NCBI GenBank assembly: GCA_903885375.1
Contig: CAISIK010000204.1
Location: 1-64,000 of the forward strand
DNA: 64,000 bases
Source of the DNA: an uncultured Pseudomonadota bacterium
Lineage (GTDB): Bacteria; Myxococcota_A; UBA796; SXON01
Direction of reading: 5' to 3'
The notes below the pieces were generated by a model. That model saw only the letters and a list, made by a program, of their open reading frames with translations. It was not told where the DNA came from and ran no database searches. How positions within the stretch are numbered: position 1 is the first letter of the stretch; each line of letters starts with the position of its first letter. Shown here in pieces: positions 51,209 through 59,181 of this stretch. Made by a program: the position numbers and the translations under genes.

Positions 51209-52267
51209 GTGGCCCCCCCCCGCCTCGCAGGCAGCTACCTCGTGCTCGAAACCACCAACCAGTGCAGCCTGGCGTGCGTGCACTGCACCGTGGCCGAGGG
51301 GCCAGCCCATCCCCACCACCAGCAGGTGGGCTTCATGCCCGAGGCGATGCTCGGCGCCATCCTCGCCGATCTGGCTGCGTCGAACGCACGCTTCGACACG
51401 CTCATCCCCTTCTGGCTCGGCGAGCCGCTCCTGCACCCGGCCTTCGGCGCCATGTACCAGGCCTGCCTTCGTGCGGGCGTGGAGTCCGGCACCTTCACCC
51501 GGTTGGAGCTGCACACCAACGCCACCCACCTCGGCCGCGACCGCGTGCGCGTGGCGCTGAACGCCGCACCCCTCCCGCAGACCTGGCACTTCTCGCTCGA
51601 CGCCGCCTCCCGCGAGACCTACCGGGTGGTGAAGGGGCGGGACCACTTCGAGGCCGTGGAGTCAAACCTCCTCGCCTTCCTCGACGAGCAGGCGCGCACC
51701 CGCGCCCCCTGGCCGCGCCCGGTCTTCCAGTTCATCGTGGGCGAGAACAACGCCGCCGAAGCCGCGGCGTTTGCCGCCCGATGGACGTCGGCCTGTCGGT
51801 CGCGGGGGCTCGCCGTGCGCGCGGCGGCGCAGGCCGTGCCCGCGGGGTCCGACGCCATCGTCTTCTTCCGCCAGCTCGACGCCCCCGACGCCGACGCCCA
51901 GGCCCGCGCGAACCGGGCCATGCGGGAGACGATGGCGGCGCTGGACATCCCGCTGGCCCGCCCGGCTGCCGCTCCGGAGACCGTGCTCACCGAGCCGGGC
52001 GTGTGCGGGTCGTTCTGGAAGAGCCCCGTCGTGGGGTGGGACGGTCGGGTCACCACGTGCGTGCGCGACAACCGCTTCGAGAACCTGCTCGGCAACGTGC
52101 GGGACACCCCCCTGAGCGCGCTCTGGTGGGGGGAGCGGATGCGCCGGGGCCGCGAACAGGCCGCCCGCGGACGCTACGAGGGCTTCCCGGCCTGCGCGGG
52201 CTGCTACATCCCCCGCTCCGCGAACTACACCGACGTGACCCCCACCGAGATCCAGTCATGGGCGTAG
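51209..52267 (+). CDS. Radical SAM/SPASM-type enzyme, first of a pair
   Basis: 352 residues from GTG at 51209. The 4Fe-4S/SAM site is C19-x3-C23-x2-C26 (CSLACVHC), followed by GEPLLHP-type and LELHTNATHL strands typical of the radical SAM barrel. The C-terminal part has Cys in EPGVCGSFW, VTTCVRDN and FPACAGCY and the SPASM-like phrase WDGRVTTC...LLGNVRDTPLSALW, suggesting a second cluster. Such enzymes modify peptides, proteins or sugars. It overlaps the next radical SAM gene by 10 bp. The upstream ATG at 51201 is out of frame. Confidence 0.88.
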   Translation: MAPPRLAGSYLVLETTNQCSLACVHCTVAEGPAHPHHQQVGFMPEAMLGAILADLAASNARFDTLIPFWLGEPLLHPAFGAMYQACLRAGVESGTFTRLELHTNATHLGRDRVRVALNAAPLPQTWHFSLDAASRETYRVVKGRDHFEAVESNLLAFLDEQARTRAPWPRPVFQFIVGENNAAEAAAFAARWTSACRSRGLAVRAAAQAVPAGSDAIVFFRQLDAPDADAQARANRAMRETMAALDIPLARPAAAPETVLTEPGVCGSFWKSPVVGWDGRVTTCVRDNRFENLLGNVRDTPLSALWWGERMRRGREQAARGRYEGFPACAGCYIPRSANYTDVTPTEIQSWA

Positions 52268-53265
52268 CGCCCGCCTCGCTCGCCGACCGCGCGCGCGCGC
52301 TCGCCCGGCTTCGTCTGGCGCCCGAGCTGCCCGCGCAGATCCACCTGTCGGTCACCGACCGCTGTTTCCTGCCCTGCGCCCACTGCGACATCTACAAGAA
52401 CGAAACGGTCGACCTCCCCGAGGCCACGTGGGCCGCGGTGATCGATGAGCTCGCGGTGTGGACCGGGCCCGCCGCCATGAACTTCGTCGGAGGCGAGCCG
52501 CTCCTGCGCACCGACCTCGAACGGCTCATGCGCCGCGCTACCGACCGCGGCTTCACCGTCACCTTCAACACCAACGCCTGGCTGCTCAACGAGAAGCGCG
52601 CGCGCGCGCTGGCCGACGCCGGCGTGTCCGTGGCCTACCTCTCCTGCGATGGCTTCACCGAAGCCACCGTCGATCACTCCCGGGGCAAGCCGGGCAGCTG
52701 GCAGAAGGTGCGCGACGCCTGCGATCTGCTCGACCGGCTCCCCAATCCGAGGGTGATCCTGTCCTGCATCCTGCACGCCGGGAACGCCCACGAGATCGCC
52801 CCGCTGCTGGGGTGGTGTCGGGACCGCGGGTACGAGCTCGTCGTGCAGCCGCTCTACCAGAACTTCGGCAACAACGCCCACGACCCCGGCTGGTGGCGCC
52901 GGAGCGCCCTCTGGCCGACCGACCTCGGCCCCGTGAACGCCGCCATCGACGTGCTGGTGGACGAACGCCGCGCCGCCGGCAAGGTGTGCAACCCGGTCGG
53001 GCAACTGCAGGCCTTCCGGCGCTACTTCGTGGACCCGAGCGTGTACAACGGGGAGGTCTGCAAGGCCGGCCACAGCGACCTCGCCTTCGATCCCGCCGGC
53101 AACATCCGGCTCTGCTACTTCCTCGAGCCCGTGGGCAACGTGCGCGATGGCCGCCCGCTGTCGGAGCTGTGGAACGCCGCAGCCACCCAGCGCCGCCGCT
53201 ACGAGGTGCACACCTGCACGCGGAGCTGCAACCTGCTGAACTGCAACTTCAGCGGCGAGGGCTGA
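52258..53265 (+). CDS. Radical SAM/SPASM-type enzyme, second of a pair
   Basis: 335 residues. Radical SAM site C36-x3-C40-x2-C43 (CFLPCAHC), GGEPLL motif (MNFVGGEPLL), FNTNAWLL and VAYLSCDG barrel strands. The C-terminal Cys set (EVCKAGHSD, RLCYFLEPVGNVRDG, TCTRSCNLLNC) fits an auxiliary-cluster domain. It is distinct from its neighbour in sequence, so the pair is unlikely to be a recent duplication. The ATG lies within the last codons of the first gene, ensuring coupled translation. Substrate unknown. Confidence 0.88.
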   Translation: MGVAPASLADRARALARLRLAPELPAQIHLSVTDRCFLPCAHCDIYKNETVDLPEATWAAVIDELAVWTGPAAMNFVGGEPLLRTDLERLMRRATDRGFTVTFNTNAWLLNEKRARALADAGVSVAYLSCDGFTEATVDHSRGKPGSWQKVRDACDLLDRLPNPRVILSCILHAGNAHEIAPLLGWCRDRGYELVVQPLYQNFGNNAHDPGWWRRSALWPTDLGPVNAAIDVLVDERRAAGKVCNPVGQLQAFRRYFVDPSVYNGEVCKAGHSDLAFDPAGNIRLCYFLEPVGNVRDGRPLSELWNAAATQRRRYEVHTCTRSCNLLNCNFSGEG

Positions 53266-53268
53266 GGC

Positions 53269-54573
53269 TCAGCCGCCCACCACGAGCCGCTCCAGGCCGC
53301 CCATGTAGGGGCGGAGCGCTTCGGGCACGATCACACTGCCATCCGGCTCCTGGTAGTTCTCCACGATGGCCACGAGCGTGCGCCCCACCGCGAGGCCCGA
53401 CCCGTTCAGCGTGTGGCAGAAGGTGGTCTTCTTCTCGCCCTCGCGCTTGAAGCGCATCCGCAGCCGACGAGCCTGGTAGTCGGTGAACAGCGAGCAGCTG
53501 CTGATCTCGCGGTAGGCGGACTGGCCCGGCAGCCAGACCTCAAGGTCGAAGCCCTTCGCGCCGCCGTTGCCGACATCGCCCGCGCAGCGCGCCACCGTCT
53601 GGTAGGGCAGGCCGAGGCGCTCGAGCACCGCCTGCGCGTGCCCGGTGAGCACATCGAGGGCGGCCACGCCGGCCTCGGGCGCGGTGATCCAGACGAGCTC
53701 CACCTTGTGGAACTGGTGCTGGCGGATGAGGCCGCGCGTGTCGCGACCGGCGCTTCCCGCTTCGCTCCGAAAGCAGGGCGTGAACGAGAAGTACCGAACG
53801 GGAAGCTGTGCTTCGTCGAGGATTTCATCGCGGTGCAGGTTGGTGACCGGCACCTCCGCCGTGGGGATGAGGTACGCCGCCTGTCCCGACAGCTCCACCG
53901 TTAGCTTGAAGAGGTCCTCTTCGAACTTGGGGAGTTGGCCGGTACCGCGCATGGAGTCGGCGTTGACCATGTAGGGCACCTGCACCTCGCGGTAGCCGTG
54001 CTCCAGCGCCATGTCGCAGAACAGGCTCACGAGGGCGCGCTCCATGCGCGCGAGGCCGCCGGAGAGCACCGCGAACCGGCTGCCAGAGAGCTTGGCGGCC
54101 CGCTCGGGGTCGTACATTCCCAGGGCCATCGCGAGGTCGTCGTGGGTGCGGCCGGTGGGCTGCCGCCGCTCGGCGCCCCAGGTGCGGACCACGACGTTGC
54201 CGTGCTCATCGGCGCCATCGGGGGTGTCGGCGTGGACCTGGTTGGGGAGCCCGAGGAGGAGCTCGCCCTCGGCCGCCTGCAGCTCGGCGACCAGCGCTTC
54301 GAGCTGCGCCGCCAGCTCGGAGGCCGAGCGCACCTGCGCCTTGAGCGCCTCCGCCTCCTCCGCCCGGCCCGCCTTCATGAGCGCGCCCACCTGCGGAGAT
54401 ACCCGGTTGCGCACGGAGAGCTGCTCGTCGCGCTGGGTCTGCGCGTGGCGCCGGCGGGCGATGAGGGAGACCAGCTCCTCGACGGTGGCCATCATCGCCT
54501 CGGAGGCATGACGGCGCCGGAGGCTCTCACGGACCGCGTCGGGTTGGGTGGCGACGAGATTGGGATCGATCAT
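53269..54573 (-). CDS. serS: Seryl-tRNA synthetase
   Basis: 434 residues. An N-terminal tRNA-binding coiled coil (residues ~5-110) precedes a class II core with motif 2 (FTPCFRSEAGSAGRDTRGLIRQHQFHKVEL) and motif 3 (GSGLAVGRTLVAIVENYQ). It charges tRNA-Ser (and tRNA-Sec) with serine. Length is normal. It is convergent with the radical SAM pair (3-bp gap) and divergent from rsmG. Confidence 0.97.
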   Translation of the reverse strand: MIDPNLVATQPDAVRESLRRRHASEAMMATVEELVSLIARRRHAQTQRDEQLSVRNRVSPQVGALMKAGRAEEAEALKAQVRSASELAAQLEALVAELQAAEGELLLGLPNQVHADTPDGADEHGNVVVRTWGAERRQPTGRTHDDLAMALGMYDPERAAKLSGSRFAVLSGGLARMERALVSLFCDMALEHGYREVQVPYMVNADSMRGTGQLPKFEEDLFKLTVELSGQAAYLIPTAEVPVTNLHRDEILDEAQLPVRYFSFTPCFRSEAGSAGRDTRGLIRQHQFHKVELVWITAPEAGVAALDVLTGHAQAVLERLGLPYQTVARCAGDVGNGGAKGFDLEVWLPGQSAYREISSCSLFTDYQARRLRMRFKREGEKKTTFCHTLNGSGLAVGRTLVAIVENYQEPDGSVIVPEALRPYMGGLERLVVGG

Positions 54574-54632
54574 GGTGAGAGGCGGCTATCAAGAATCCCG
54601 GCCCGGGGCCCCGCCGGCCGCCTCGCCGGCCG

Positions 54633-55184
54633 ATGCGTTATCTCCGGGAGGTGGCCGATCCGATCGACGTACACCGGCAGCTCCTCGAGGCGTGGCGCAA
54701 GGTGATGGACCTCGTGGGTCCGGGGCCGGTAGAGGAGCACTTCATCGATGCCGAAGCCGCGGTTTCCGGGCTCTCCGCCTCGGGCCCGTGGCTCGATCTG
54801 GGCTCCGGTGCGGGGTTCCCCGGCATCGCGCTGGCGGTGTACTGGCCGGAGGCGCGGGTCACGATGGTGGAGCGGCGGCAGAAGCGGTGCGCCTTCCTTG
54901 CCGAGGTGATCGCGCGGGCGGAAATCCAGACGGCCACCCTCTACGAGGGCGACGCCGCCGCCCTCCCCCGCGGCGTGTGGAATGGCGTGATCAGCCGCGC
55001 GTACAAGCCGCCGCCCGAGTTCCTCGCCGAAGCGGCCACGCTTCTCGTTCCCGGTGGTCTGGCGGTGGTGCTCACCGCAGGGGATGAGCCCTCGCCCGGG
55101 CCTGCGTTCGAGCGGGAAGGGGCGGTCCGCTACACGGTGCTCGGCAAGCCCCGCGCGTCGGTCCGCTACCGGCTCAAGGCGTAG
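54633..55184 (+). CDS. rsmG: 16S rRNA (guanine-N7)-methyltransferase RsmG
   Basis: 183 residues. The SAM-binding motif I LDLGSGAGFPGIALAVYWP (from residue 54) is the RsmG hallmark, followed by VERRQKRCAFLAEV and VISRAYKPPPEFL. It methylates G527 of 16S rRNA. It is shorter than the usual ~207 residues, mostly at the N-terminus. In many bacteria rsmG sits next to parA-parB near the chromosome origin; here a Crp/Fnr gene and a thioredoxin-fold gene lie in between. Confidence 0.88.
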   Translation: MRYLREVADPIDVHRQLLEAWRKVMDLVGPGPVEEHFIDAEAAVSGLSASGPWLDLGSGAGFPGIALAVYWPEARVTMVERRQKRCAFLAEVIARAEIQTATLYEGDAAALPRGVWNGVISRAYKPPPEFLAEAATLLVPGGLAVVLTAGDEPSPGPAFEREGAVRYTVLGKPRASVRYRLKA

Positions 55185-55192
55185 GCCCTGCG

Positions 55193-55903
55193 ATGGAGCC
55201 GCGCGTGGTGGCACACCTGCTGCGCCAGTCGGCCGTCTTCGATGCGCTCCCGCCCGCCATCCTCGACGAGCTGGTGGCCCTGGCCGTCACCCGCAAGGTG
55301 GCGGCCGGCGATGCGGTGTTCCGTCAGGGCGATGCGCCCGACGCCCTCTACGTCGTGAGCACCGGCGAGCTCCGGGTCGTTCGGACGGGACCCGCCCCCG
55401 CCGCGGACACGGTTCACGCCCTGCTCGGCCCCGGCGCCCTGTTCGGCGAGCTCGCCCTGCTCGACGGCAAGCCGCGCTCGGCCAGCGTGCTCGCGGTGCG
55501 CGACAGCATGCTCCTCCGCCTGCCGCGGGGGCGGGTGGTGGCGCTCCTGCGCGCACGCCCCGAGCTCGCGCTCGCCGTGATCGAAGCGCTCGTGGGCCGC
55601 GTTCGGGAGCTGAGCGCGCGCGTGGAGGAACGGAGCGGGATGGGCGGGCGGGCGCGGCTCCTCCGGCTCCTCCTCCGGGCCGCAGATGAAGCCGCCACGG
55701 CGGGGGAGGACCGGGTGGACCTGCAACGCCACCTGCCCCAGGCGGTGATCGGGGCCACCCTCGGCCTCGGCCGACAGACCGTGAACCGCCTGCTCGGCGA
55801 GCTCCAGGCCGAGGGCCTCGTGGAGATCGGCCGGGCGCGGGTGACGGTCACGAGCCGCGCCGGCCTCCGCGGAGCAGCCCGGGAGCATCCGACGGGGGAC
55901 TGA
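55193..55903 (+). CDS. Crp/Fnr family transcription regulator
   Basis: 236 residues. A cyclic-nucleotide-binding domain (residues ~15-125) contains GELALLDGKPRSASV, close to the cAMP-binding phosphate cassette. A long helix joins it to a Crp-type HTH (~165-220) with recognition helix GRQTVNRLLGEL. There is no Cys anywhere, so an Fnr-type iron-sulfur switch is ruled out. An inverted repeat of the Crp/Fnr operator geometry lies 8 bp after its stop (55911-55926) in front of the next gene. It follows rsmG by 8 bp. Confidence 0.92.
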   Translation: MEPRVVAHLLRQSAVFDALPPAILDELVALAVTRKVAAGDAVFRQGDAPDALYVVSTGELRVVRTGPAPAADTVHALLGPGALFGELALLDGKPRSASVLAVRDSMLLRLPRGRVVALLRARPELALAVIEALVGRVRELSARVEERSGMGGRARLLRLLLRAADEAATAGEDRVDLQRHLPQAVIGATLGLGRQTVNRLLGELQAEGLVEIGRARVTVTSRAGLRGAAREHPTGD

Positions 55904-55910
55904 CCTGAAG

Positions 55911-55926
55911 TGTCGCATGGGCGACA
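55911..55926. promoter_or_regulatory. Crp/Fnr-type operator
   Basis: TGTCGC-ATGG-GCGACA, perfect 6-bp half sites with a 4-bp centre, the usual 16-bp geometry of this regulator family. Its centre is 41.5 bp upstream of the start predicted from the -10 at 55948-55953, the standard class II activator position. Confidence 0.6.
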
Positions 55927-55947
55927 GTGCGGCGGCGCGCGGCGTCC

Positions 55948-55953
55948 TATGCT
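55948..55953 (+). promoter_or_regulatory. Candidate -10 of the thioredoxin-fold gene
   Basis: TATGCT, with the predicted transcript start near 55960, 14 nt before ATG at 55974. No -35 hexamer is seen, in keeping with activation from the operator at -41.5. Confidence 0.45.
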
Positions 55954-55973
55954 TGGATCAGCCAAGGTGATTC

Positions 55974-56441
55974 ATGGCCTCCTCGCTCCTCCTCCTCGCC
56001 GCCCTCCTCGTCAACCCCGCCGACGCCGCTCCCCACCGGTTGTACCGGGACGTGAGCGGGCAGACGGTGAAGCTCGGCGACCGCACGCTCCTCGTGCCCT
56101 GGCGCATCGACTCCGCCGAGGACCTCGCGGCGCTGCGCTCGACCGCGGCTCTGGCGAGCGAGTACGGCGTGAAGGTGGTGGGCCTCAACGTGGACGCCGT
56201 CGCTGAGCGCGCACGGCTCCTGCCCTGGCTGCGCAGCCACGGCTGCGAGGGGCCCACGATCGCCGACCCCGACGGTGCGCTCATGACGCAGCTCTCGGCG
56301 CGCCCGGGCGAGGTGCTGGTGTTCTCCGAGGGCGGCGCGGTGCTCGCCCACGTCCTGGCTCGGACCTCTACCGAGGGCATCCGGGCCCAGGTGGCCAATG
56401 TGCTCGGCGTGCCGGACCAGCTCCTCGCCCTGGCCGACTGA
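55974..56441 (+). CDS. Exported thioredoxin-fold protein without CxxC
   Basis: 155 residues: a signal peptide (MASSLLLLAALLVNPADA), then a TlpA/thioredoxin-like domain (QTVKLGDRTLLVPWRIDSAEDLAALRST, VKVVGLNVDAV, GPTIADPDGALMTQL, GEVLVFSEGGAVLAHV). The active-site CxxC is replaced by the sequence after VPW; only one Cys (SHGCEG) is present. A redox role is therefore doubtful. It is probably regulated by the Crp/Fnr protein encoded just upstream. Confidence 0.7.
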   Translation: MASSLLLLAALLVNPADAAPHRLYRDVSGQTVKLGDRTLLVPWRIDSAEDLAALRSTAALASEYGVKVVGLNVDAVAERARLLPWLRSHGCEGPTIADPDGALMTQLSARPGEVLVFSEGGAVLAHVLARTSTEGIRAQVANVLGVPDQLLALAD

Positions 56442-56453
56442 GCCGCCCATGCG

Positions 56454-56475
56454 CCGCGTTCCACGTGGAACGCGG
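56454..56475. other. parS: parS centromere site
   Basis: A perfect 22-bp palindrome whose core at 56458-56471 is GTTCCACGTGGAAC, the parS consensus I recall for Myxococcus xanthus and one step from the general TGTTTCACGTGAAACA. It lies 98 bp upstream of parA. ParB should bind here and spread. I found no second intact copy in the window. Confidence 0.88.
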
Positions 56476-56572
56476 TGCCGATCGTGCGGCCGCAGGCTAT
56501 GATCAGGGTCCCCACGCTCCGGGGCTGGGCGCTCCCCGCGCCGAACCCGGAGCCCCCGACCCCGGAACCCGC

Positions 56573-57367
56573 ATGCCCCGCATCATCGCCATCTCCAACC
56601 AGAAGGGCGGCGTCGGAAAGACGACCACCGCCGTCAACCTCGCCGCAGCGCTCGCCCGCGCCGGCCACGCCACGCTGCTGGTCGACCTCGACCCGCAGGG
56701 CAACGCCTCGAGCGGCCTCGGCTGCCCGCGCGACAGCGTGGCCTTCGGCATCGCCGACGTGCTGCTCGGCCTCGAGCCCCTCCAGCGCGTGCTGGTGCCC
56801 ACCGGCATCACCGGGCTCATGCTCGCGCCCGCCACCCCCGCCATGGTGGGCGTGGAGGTGGAGCTCGTGAACCTTCCCAACCGCGAGCAGCGGCTCCGCC
56901 TCGCCCTCGCGGGGCTCGACACCCCGTTCCAGTACGTCGTCTTCGACTGCCCGCCGTCGTTGGGCATGATCACGCTGAACGCGCTCACCGCCGCCGACAG
57001 CGTGCTCGTGCCCCTGCAGGCCGAGTACTACGCGATGGAGGGGCTCGGCGAGCTCGTGCGCACGATCGCGGCCGTGCGCCGCAGCAGCAACCCCCGCCTC
57101 GTTCGCGAGGGCATCGTGCTCACGATGTACGACGCGCGCACCAACCTCTGCCGCGATGTGGAATCGCAAGCCCGCGCCGTTTTCGGTAGCGAGGTGTTCC
57201 AGGCGGTGGTGCCCCGTTCGGTGCGGCTCGCCGAGGCGCCGAGCCACGGCAAGTGCATCTTCCAGTACGAGCCCTCGGGCAAGGGCGCGCGTGCATACGC
57301 CGACCTCGCCGGCGAGGTGCACGCCCGCGCGCTCGCTGCGGGCGGCCACGCCACCGCGGTGGGCTGA
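56573..57367 (+). CDS. parA: Chromosome partitioning ATPase ParA (Soj)
   Basis: 264 residues. Deviant Walker A KGGVGKTT at 11-18 with the signature Lys, VDLDPQGNASSGLG (A' motif) and VVFDCPPSLGMITLNAL (Walker B). There is no N-terminal HTH, so this is a chromosomal (type Ib-like) ParA. It moves ParB-parS complexes over the nucleoid. I chose ATG at 56573 because the conserved core starts at residue 2. It overlaps parB by 1 bp. Confidence 0.95.
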   Translation: MPRIIAISNQKGGVGKTTTAVNLAAALARAGHATLLVDLDPQGNASSGLGCPRDSVAFGIADVLLGLEPLQRVLVPTGITGLMLAPATPAMVGVEVELVNLPNREQRLRLALAGLDTPFQYVVFDCPPSLGMITLNALTAADSVLVPLQAEYYAMEGLGELVRTIAAVRRSSNPRLVREGIVLTMYDARTNLCRDVESQARAVFGSEVFQAVVPRSVRLAEAPSHGKCIFQYEPSGKGARAYADLAGEVHARALAAGGHATAVG

Positions 57368-58242
57368 TGGCCACGCCTCCGCGGCTGGGGCTCGGTCGCG
57401 GTCTCGCGGCGCTCATCCCCCAGGAAGCGAGCGAGTCGGGCCCGAACGGCCTCCCCGCCGACTCGCTGCAGCGCGTGCCGGTCGACCGCATCCGGCCGAA
57501 CCCGCACCAGCCGCGCCATCGTTTCGACCCTGCCCAGCTCGCCGAGCTCGCCGCCTCCATCCGCGAGCACGGCGTGATCATGCCGATCGTGGTGCGGCGC
57601 GATCCCGAAGGCTTCGTGCTCGTGGCCGGCGAGCGGCGGTTGCGCGCGGCGCGCATCGCTGGCCTTCACGACATCCCGGCGGTCGTGCGCGGCGCCGACC
57701 TCGCCTCCGACGCCCAGCTCGTCCTCGCGCTCCTCGAAAACCTCCAGCGCGCCGACCTCGACCCCATCGAGGCCGCCGAGGGCTACCAGCGCCTCGTGCA
57801 GGAGTTCGGCCTCCGTCAGGAAGACGTGGCGAGGAAAGTGGGCAAGGATCGGGCTACCGTGGCCAACTCGCTGCGCCTGCTCAACCTCCCGCCGGAGGGC
57901 CGCGAGGCCGTGATCAGCGGGCAGATCTCCGCCGGGCACGCCCGCGCGCTCCTTCCGCTCGTGGAGGAGCCGGAGCGTTTCCTCCAGGCCCTCGCGGTGG
58001 TGCTGCAGCGCGAGCTGAACGTGCGCGGCACCGAAGCGCTGGTTCGCCAGCTGCGCGAGCCGCCCCGTGCGTCCCCCCGCCCCGACAAGGGGCTGGAGCG
58101 GCTGGGCAAGGAGCTCGCCCGCGGCCTCGGCATGAAGGTGCGCATCACCGCGCGGCGCGAGGGCGGCGGCCGGCTGCTCGTCGACTACACCAACGACGGC
58201 GAGCTCGACGGCCTCGTGCGGCGGTTGCGCGGTGAGGCGTGA
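57367..58242 (+). CDS. parB: Chromosome partitioning protein ParB (Spo0J)
   Basis: 291 residues. N-terminal LGRGLAALI motif (ParA contact), then the ParB/Srx CTPase domain with NPHQPR and the Arg-rich box GERRLRAAR near 88-96 (usually GERRWRAA), ENLQRADLDPIEAAEGYQRL, and a DNA-binding HTH (RQEDVARKVGKDRATVANSLRLL). The C-terminal dimerisation part holds a basic segment and RLLVDYTNDGELDGLV. It loads at parS with CTP and slides. The gene overlaps both parA and the bactofilin gene. Confidence 0.95.
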   Translation: MATPPRLGLGRGLAALIPQEASESGPNGLPADSLQRVPVDRIRPNPHQPRHRFDPAQLAELAASIREHGVIMPIVVRRDPEGFVLVAGERRLRAARIAGLHDIPAVVRGADLASDAQLVLALLENLQRADLDPIEAAEGYQRLVQEFGLRQEDVARKVGKDRATVANSLRLLNLPPEGREAVISGQISAGHARALLPLVEEPERFLQALAVVLQRELNVRGTEALVRQLREPPRASPRPDKGLERLGKELARGLGMKVRITARREGGGRLLVDYTNDGELDGLVRRLRGEA

Positions 58243-58574
58243 GCCAGCCCCCCGCTGAGCTGGTCGCGCTCCTCGGCAAGGGGGCGCGCTACAGCGGGGA
58301 GATGAGCTTCGACGGGCGGGTGCGGGTGGATGGCACCTTCACCGGCCGCATCTTCACCGACGACGTGCTCGAGATCGGCGAGAGCGGCGTGGTGGACGGT
58401 CAGATCGACGCCGCCACGCTCATCGTGGCGGGTGTGGCCCGTGGCGACATCCACGCCCGCGAGCGCCTCGTGCTGCAGCCCACCGGGCTCGTAGAGGGGC
58501 AGCTCGATGCGCGAACGCTGGAGGTGTGGCCCGGCGGCCGCATCCACGCCCAGGTTCGGGCGGGCGAACGATGA
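58239..58574 (+). CDS. Bactofilin
   Basis: 111 residues from GTG at 58239, overlapping the parB stop. The beta-helical bactofilin domain shows its periodic repeats: GEMSFDGRVRVDGTFTGRIF, DVLEIGESGVVDGQI, IVAGVARGDIHARERLVL, GLVEGQLDARTLEV, GGRIHAQVRAGER. It lacks the long Pro-rich C-terminal tail of some relatives. In Myxococcus, bactofilins BacNOP form a polar scaffold for ParABS. Placement directly behind parB supports the same role here. Confidence 0.93.
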   Translation: MSQPPAELVALLGKGARYSGEMSFDGRVRVDGTFTGRIFTDDVLEIGESGVVDGQIDAATLIVAGVARGDIHARERLVLQPTGLVEGQLDARTLEVWPGGRIHAQVRAGER

Positions 58575-59176
58575 GCGTGCCGTTCGTGGTGGGCGTGGGC
58601 GGCGGCACCGCCTCGGGAAAGACCACGCTCGCGGTCGCCGCGGCCGCGGCGCTCGGCGCGCGCGTGCTCACCCACGACCGGTACTACTTCGACGCGCCCA
58701 AGCCGCGCGGCCACGACTTCGACCGCTCCGAAGCGCTCGACACGGCGCTGCTCGCCACCCACCTCGCCGCGCTCCGCCGCGGCGAAGCCGTCGAAGCCCC
58801 GGTGTACGAGTTCGCCACCCACCGACGGGCCGCAACCACCGAGCGGATCGAGCCGGGCGAGGTGCTCGTGGTCGAGGGCATCCTCGTGCTCGCGGAGCCG
58901 GCGCTCGCCCCGCAGTACGACCTCGCGGCCTACGTGGAATGCGCCGACGACATCCGGCTCGCACGCCGCATCCGTCGCGACACCCGCGATCGCGGCCGGC
59001 AGTGGCAGGACGTGCTCGACCAGTGGTTCGCCACCGTTCGGCCCGCCCACATCCGGCACCTCCCCGCCTCGCGCGCCCGCGCCGACCTGTTCCTCGATGG
59101 CGAGGGCGATCTCGCCGAGCAGACCGGCCGGCTCGTGGAGGCGGTCCGGGCGGCGAGGGCCGCGCGGCAGGGGTAG
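58571..59176 (+). CDS. udk: Uridine kinase-like P-loop kinase
   Basis: 201 residues from ATG at 58571, which overlaps the bactofilin stop (ATGA). Walker A GGTASGKTT at ~11-19, HDRYYFD-type phosphate/uridine loop (HDRYYFDAPKPRGHDFDRSEALD), VLVVEGILVL and RRIRRDTRDRGR lid. This fits uridine kinase of the pyrimidine salvage route. The gene lies within the par/bactofilin transcription unit. The alternative is a related phosphoribulokinase-fold enzyme with another substrate. Confidence 0.85.
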   Translation: MSVPFVVGVGGGTASGKTTLAVAAAAALGARVLTHDRYYFDAPKPRGHDFDRSEALDTALLATHLAALRRGEAVEAPVYEFATHRRAATTERIEPGEVLVVEGILVLAEPALAPQYDLAAYVECADDIRLARRIRRDTRDRGRQWQDVLDQWFATVRPAHIRHLPASRARADLFLDGEGDLAEQTGRLVEAVRAARAARQG

Positions 59177-59181
59177 CCAGG

